DNA from: Trichobilharzia szidati
Lineage: Eukaryota; Platyhelminthes; Trematoda; Strigeidida; Schistosomatidae
Assembly (NCBI GenBank): GCA_944472155.2
Contig: OX235279.1
Coordinates: 134,512,920-134,576,919 of the forward strand
Reading direction: 5' to 3'
Length of the DNA stretch: 64,000 bases
A program made the translations under genes and the position numbers. Below the pieces are notes generated by a model, which was not told the DNA's origin, made no database searches, and saw only the letters and a program-made list of their open reading frames with translations. Numbering within the stretch: position 1 is the first letter of the stretch; every line of letters starts with the position of its first letter. Shown here piece after piece: positions 54,601 to 60,600 of the stretch.

Positions 54601-57600
54601 GGTTGGGGGATTAAAATTGTATTAATTATGCACTGGTTAGTCGGTCGGTCATTATAAACTTCACAGTCAAGAGGTGATACATAAATGTCTGCAGTATTCA
54701 GTGTATCACATACTATTACATGTCATACAGATTTCTTTCTCTTACCCGTTTTATTCTTATTCACAATATACATTTTTTTTTTATAGTTACCTATTGAACA
54801 GCGTCGATTAGCACTAGATATGCTATACACTACCGCTCAGTGGGATGCTCGTTGTCGTCGTGAGATAACTGAAAATCAGTCGAAAAATCAAACTAATGCA
54901 GTAACTGAGCCTGGCGATAAAAATACAATGGATTGTAACGTTTCTACTGAACAGTCTTCTACGGTAAGTCGATATAATTTTCCATACTAATTATAGAAAA
55001 TATGTATTTCTTGACAATCCTCTCAATAGACTTTTTCTCGTGTGTACTTGAAAATTGATTTTTGAAAATCTTCAGTTTTAATTCTTCAATGACAGTGCAA
55101 TGTTTTCCTTAAAAAGAAATAAGCGACTTTCTGATTAACTAGCTAATTAGTTTAAGGTATGATACTTGGCTAAATAAAGATTCATCTTCTTCACCATGTA
55201 ATCTATAAGTCAATTCTTCATGACTCAATGGGTATTTTCGGTGATTTTTAATCTACAAGTACTAGATTTTTGAGTAAAGGATCTCAAACTTGTTTAAAAT
55301 AAGGTAAAGATGGTTATTTGGTACTTGACATTAACCTATATAATAAATGTCAAGAGTGCTAAAAGCCTTCAGTCTGTAACGATAAATGCAAATAAGTCGT
55401 GACCAGTGGGGTACAGCAGGTCGTGTGTGAGGACGAATACTTGATAGCAAGTGACGTCGGCTAATGGTCGCGCTACATCGTCTGTTGGCAGAAGTTGGAA
55501 TTCATGGATCATTGGTCGGGGATGCAGTTTCAAACTAGTATGAAACAGTTGTCCAGTACTCCCAGGTTTTCCAGTGGTTCTCTAACCAATGTCAGCTCAT
55601 GATGAAATTCTGAAATGTAAGTTTGATATAAGTATAAAACTGTGGGTAAAATTTATTTTGATGAAGCCTCACAGTGTTATACACTAGTATTTACTGATGA
55701 CGTTTCGCGCACAATTTATTGCTCATAATTATATCAAGGTACCTTGATATGATTATGAGCAATAAATTGTGCTTGAGGGGAAAGTAAGTTTCTCTATTCC
55801 TTTTTCCCCATTATTCTTGCGTGTCCTTATTTGTTTAGTCATTTTTCTGAGGAATGAAGTTCAGCCCATTTCCAAAGTTATCAAATAAGCACTTAGCGCC
55901 AAGGTATGCATCTTTGTTTACCTCTTTATTTTCTCTCTACTACTTTTAGAAATTGTATATGATACAACTAGAAATTTTAAGAAAATATTCATTCCTGTTT
56001 CATTTTATTCAATGTTTAATAGTCTTTTTTTGAATATTCTTTACAGACGGAGTCAAATGACTCACTTATAGATAAACCTCAGCGTGATCAACTTGTCAAC
56101 TTAATGATTCGGTTCGCCTGTCAAGTAAGTTGGTTGATATTTATTTATTCTTAATATTACGTTGCAACAACATTTTCTTCTTTATGGAGCAAAACCCTAA
56201 CTCGGTGATATAACTTTGACAGTTAAACGTCAAAGATCCGAGAACACCGAACAGCGGTCAGAGTTTTATCAAATTATTAAATGTTTTGTGTACAGATCAT
56301 CCATTCAATGCATTTTGTTCTGATATAGCTGTAAAATGTAATATATAATGTAATGCATATAGGAAGACTACGAATTTTAATTTATTAATTTCTTTGCAAT
56401 ATTATCATTTTGCATGTGACAAATTATTTGGTCTTGATAACTGTTTATTATTATTATTGTTCCCTTGGGTTCCTAGTGGAACACATGGCTTCAACTGCAC
56501 GTCTCCTCTTGCTGCTGTCTTCTGCTGTACTTTTCACTTGCATCCATGTTAGTCCATACTGTTTCATTTCCTCTTCACACGATCTCCTCCATGTCACCCT
56601 TGGACGTCCCACTCGCCGCTTCCCTTTCGGGTTCCACTCTAGCTATGGCCTGACGCGCGATGTCACCCAGCGGCCTCCTCAGCGAGTGTCCAATCCATCT
56701 CCACTTTCTCCTGCATATTTGGTTGGTTTGGCGATTGGTTCCTGTTTTGTTTGTTCCCATAGTTTCTTGTTGGTGATTCTTTCCGGCCATCTGATCTTCA
56801 GTATAGAGCGAAGACCGTTAGTTGTTGATAAAGGTCTGCAACAGGCTGTTGGAAATATTCTTTGTGACCCGCTGCCACGTTTCTGATCCGTATAGAAGAA
56901 CTGACTGATTTGACGTTTGTATTGAAAATCGGAATTTTGTTGTTGATGCTGAGTGACAGCGGAAGATTTCGAGATTGGTTTCAGGTTGATGAATGTGCTT
57001 CTCGCCTTCCCGATTCTCGATTTGACATCCTCGTCCGTTCCTCCTGTGGTTGAGACAATGGTCCCTAGATAAGTGAATGAAGTAACCTCTTTCAAATCCC
57101 TCCCGTTGATGGTGATTGGCGCTGGATGTTGCTGCTGTTGTTGTTGTTGTTTTTGGTTGGTTATTTTCATAACCTCCGTCTTGTCTATGTTCACCTGGAG
57201 TTCTGTCTTCTCTGGCTGCTTCTTCGATCAGTTTGTCGGTTTTCGCTTGTAAGTCTTCGATTTTGTGTGACATCAAACATAAATCATCCACGCGCGAAAT
57301 CCAGGTCTTCTAGGTTCTTCACGTCGGTCCAGGATATCCCTGTCTTCTCGTTTCCCACTGTCTGACGCATGATCCAGTCCACCACAATTAGGAATATCAT
57401 TGGTGATAATATGCACCCTTGTCTGACTCTTGTGTTTACTCCAAACGCCTCGCTGAGTTTTCCGTTGTGGATCACTTGACATGTGTCGTTGTCGTACAGT
57501 TGTTGAATAAGGTTGATGAATATTTGGGGTACGCCGTAGTACTTGAGTAGTTTCCAAATTACTTCGCGGTCAACACTGTCGAAGGCCTTCTCAAAGTCTA

Positions 57601-60600
57601 TGAAGGAAGTTGAGGTGGAGGTTTGATGGCCATTCCATGCTTTGATCTGTGATGATGATGCGTAGAGTTGCAATTTGGTCAGAACATGATTTGCCTTTCC
57701 TGAATCCAGCTTGTTCTGGTCAGAATTCTGTATCCAGTGCGTCCTTTATTCTTCCCAGGATGATGCGACCCAGGATTTTACTTGGCGTCGACAGGAGCAT
57801 GATTCCTCGCCAGTTCTTGCAGAGTCCTAAGTCGCCTTTCATTGGTAGTTTCACGAGGTAAGCTTTCCTCCAGTCAGTAGGCACCTTTCCCTCCTTCCAG
57901 ACCTATAGCAATAATGGAGTCAGCATATCTGCTGTCGTCTCTGGGATTGCTTTCAGTGCTTCCGGGGGTATTCCATCTGGTCCAGCTGCTGCTGCTTTTC
58001 CAGCTTTCAGAAGCTTGATTGCATTCAAGACTTCAGCTTCCCAGGTTTTCCAATGGTTCTCTGACTAATGTCAGCTCATGATGAAAATCCTGTAACTTCA
58101 GCTTTCGTTGGACGATTGGTGTCAAGTTGCACTTGTGTACGCGCTGTTGTTGGTATTTCTGGACAGGTTGGTGGTGGTGGTCGGTTCAAGAGTACTTTGA
58201 AGTGGTCCGCCCATTGTTTAATCTGTCTTTCTTCCTTGGTAATTGGGTTCCCTTGACTGTCTTCTATAGGTTTCACTTGTGTTGATCTCTTTCCAGATAG
58301 AGACTTGGTTATCTGATGTAGTGTCCTCAGGTCCCTTTTGCCTGCTGCCTTCTCAGCTTCAGTAGCCAGGTTGTCGTAGAATTGTCTTTTGTCCTTCCTG
58401 GCACTCTTCTTCACTTCTTTGTCCAGTGCTGTGTAAGTTGAGCTCAGCGTCTCTTTCTCTTGTCCATCTTTGCATTGAATCATTGTCTCTTTCACCTTTC
58501 TCCTCTCCTCTATTAGCTTCCAAGTGTCCGTTGAGAGCCATTCCTTGTCTTGTTTCTTCTTTCTTCCTAAAACCGTTGAACACGTTTTGTTGAAAATCAC
58601 TTTCAGAGAGTTCCAATGGTGTTCCACAGATGATTCCTCAGTGGTGCGACGTAGTGTTTCCTACTTTGCTCTGACAGTTGCAATGAAAGTGTTCTTTGTG
58701 GTTGTCCTTCAGTTTTTGAGTGTTGAACTTGCATTGTGGCCTATCTCCAGCTATCCTCGAGGCTTTTAGCTTCACCTTGAAAGTCCCTTGTACTAGATAG
58801 TGGTGTGAACCCACATCTGCTCCTCTCCTCTGTCTTGTGTCCAGTAGGGTCCGTCTCCACTTCCTTGAGATTGAAATGAAGTCTATCTGGTTTTTGGTGT
58901 GTCCATCTGGTGAAATCCATGTCGCCTTGTGTATATCTGTGTGTGTGAACACACTGCCACCAATCACCAAATCATTGAAGGCGCAGAAGTCTGAGAAGAG
59001 TTCACCATTTTCGTTCATTTCACCGAGGACCTCACGACCCACGGTGAGTTCTCTTCCTGTATTGTCTGCTCCCAGTTTCGCATTCATGTCACCCATCAGG
59101 ATTTTGATATCGCCACTTGGGACGTTGTTCATTACTGTTTGTAGTCGTCTGTAGAAGTTCTCTTATTTCTCTTGTTCTTAGACGTTTGTAGGCGCATAGC
59201 ATTGAATGATTGTAACCTTCCTTCCTTTTGAGTTGAACCTGGCTGTCATTATCCTGGAGGAGATTGGTTCCCACTGCATGAGAACTTAGGCTGCTGTTGG
59301 TGACATAATGATGGCCACTCCCTTGGTGTGCTCGTGATCGTTCTCTGAGTGACCAGAGTAGATTATTGTCTCTCCAGTTGGTAGTTGGCTCCTTCCACAT
59401 CCGTTCAATTTGCACTCGCAGATTCCCAATACTTCTATTTTATATCTCCTCATTTCTGCGGCTACCTGAGCAGCCTTTCCAGCTTCGTACATTGTACGAA
59501 TATTCCACGTCCCCATCCTTATTTTTGCTTTCATCGAAGGAAGGCACATCGGCTGACTGGCTTTCCGAAGGCTTTCACCAGCCTGCGTCATTTCACTTCC
59601 CCGATTCCAGCGAAAAATAAGGTTATTGTTTGTATTTTTAGAATTTTGAATATATTTGTGCTTTGAAGTTTCTGTAGTAATTTGATTAGGTTTTGGGGGT
59701 GGAGTTGCTAGCACCATGCTCCAACCCTCCCTCTTTTTCCGGGCTTGGGACCGGCTAGAAAACTAGCGATCTAGTAATCTAGGCGAGGTCCGTGATAACT
59801 GTAGTTTGCTCTAATCCACTGTCATTTAATAGCTAAGTTTATAAAGTCAGCAGTTTTCGTATTGAAATTCATATGCAACATTCGTACATAAGGCCTCTGA
59901 CAAGTGGTTTAAAACGAACAGATTTCGTAGTAGGTGTTTGTCTCAAGTTCATTTTATACTATCGCTTTTTTGTGGCTCAAATTGTATTCTATTTTAACGC
60001 TTCATTTTTAAAATTGCTATTTGTGTAAACCTCTGCCGCTTTCTTACGTGCAATATATGTTTATGTATCAATTTTTTATAACTATATAGGCACTCGAGGG
60101 AATTCAAAGTGGAAATTTACCTGAACAATTAATATCTCGTACTTTAGCTCAATTAGAATTTGCTCTTCGTTCTGATGTATGGGGTGGTGAAACCTGTGAA
60201 GTTCGTCTCGGTTTTTTAGATCGTTATTTCGCTCCTGATGATGCGTCGTCATCTTCACACTCAGCCTCTAGTGCAGTTTTAAACTCTAGTCTTAATTCAA
60301 ATCCAATTCATGGTGGTGGGTCCTCTAATTCTACCCCAACATCTACTCCAACTGGTTCGCATGCAAATTCATCGACTAACGCAGTTGGTGCAGCACAGGC
60401 AACTGTTTTATTGATGAATATGGAAGTTCTTCGCGTTTTATTCTCCACACTGGTGGGTTTCATGATTTCTTCCCCGATTGTATGGCTTTTCTTCAGTGCT
60501 TATATTGTTTCATTTTCAGAGATAAAATCTGCAGCTTTTTTGTGTAATTTGTGAGTATTAGAATAACTGAAATTCATCATCAGATATATTGGTCTATTTC

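Larger units (their letters stand above)
56445..59792 (-). mobile_element. RTE retrotransposon copy 2, full length with 10 bp target-site duplication
   Basis: It is flanked by TGATAACTGT (56435-56444 and 59793-59802). The minus strand starts CGGACCTCGCCTAGATTACT, then a leader CCGGTCCCAAGCCCGGAAA, and ends in (AAT)n. Coding order is endonuclease, linker, reverse transcriptase, C-terminus, colinear with copy 1. It lies in TRRAP intron 37, antisense to the gene. Confidence 0.95.

Noticed and set aside
56410..56886. 158-codon plus-strand frame
   Set aside because: It is the antisense shadow of the RTE C-terminus in copy 2.
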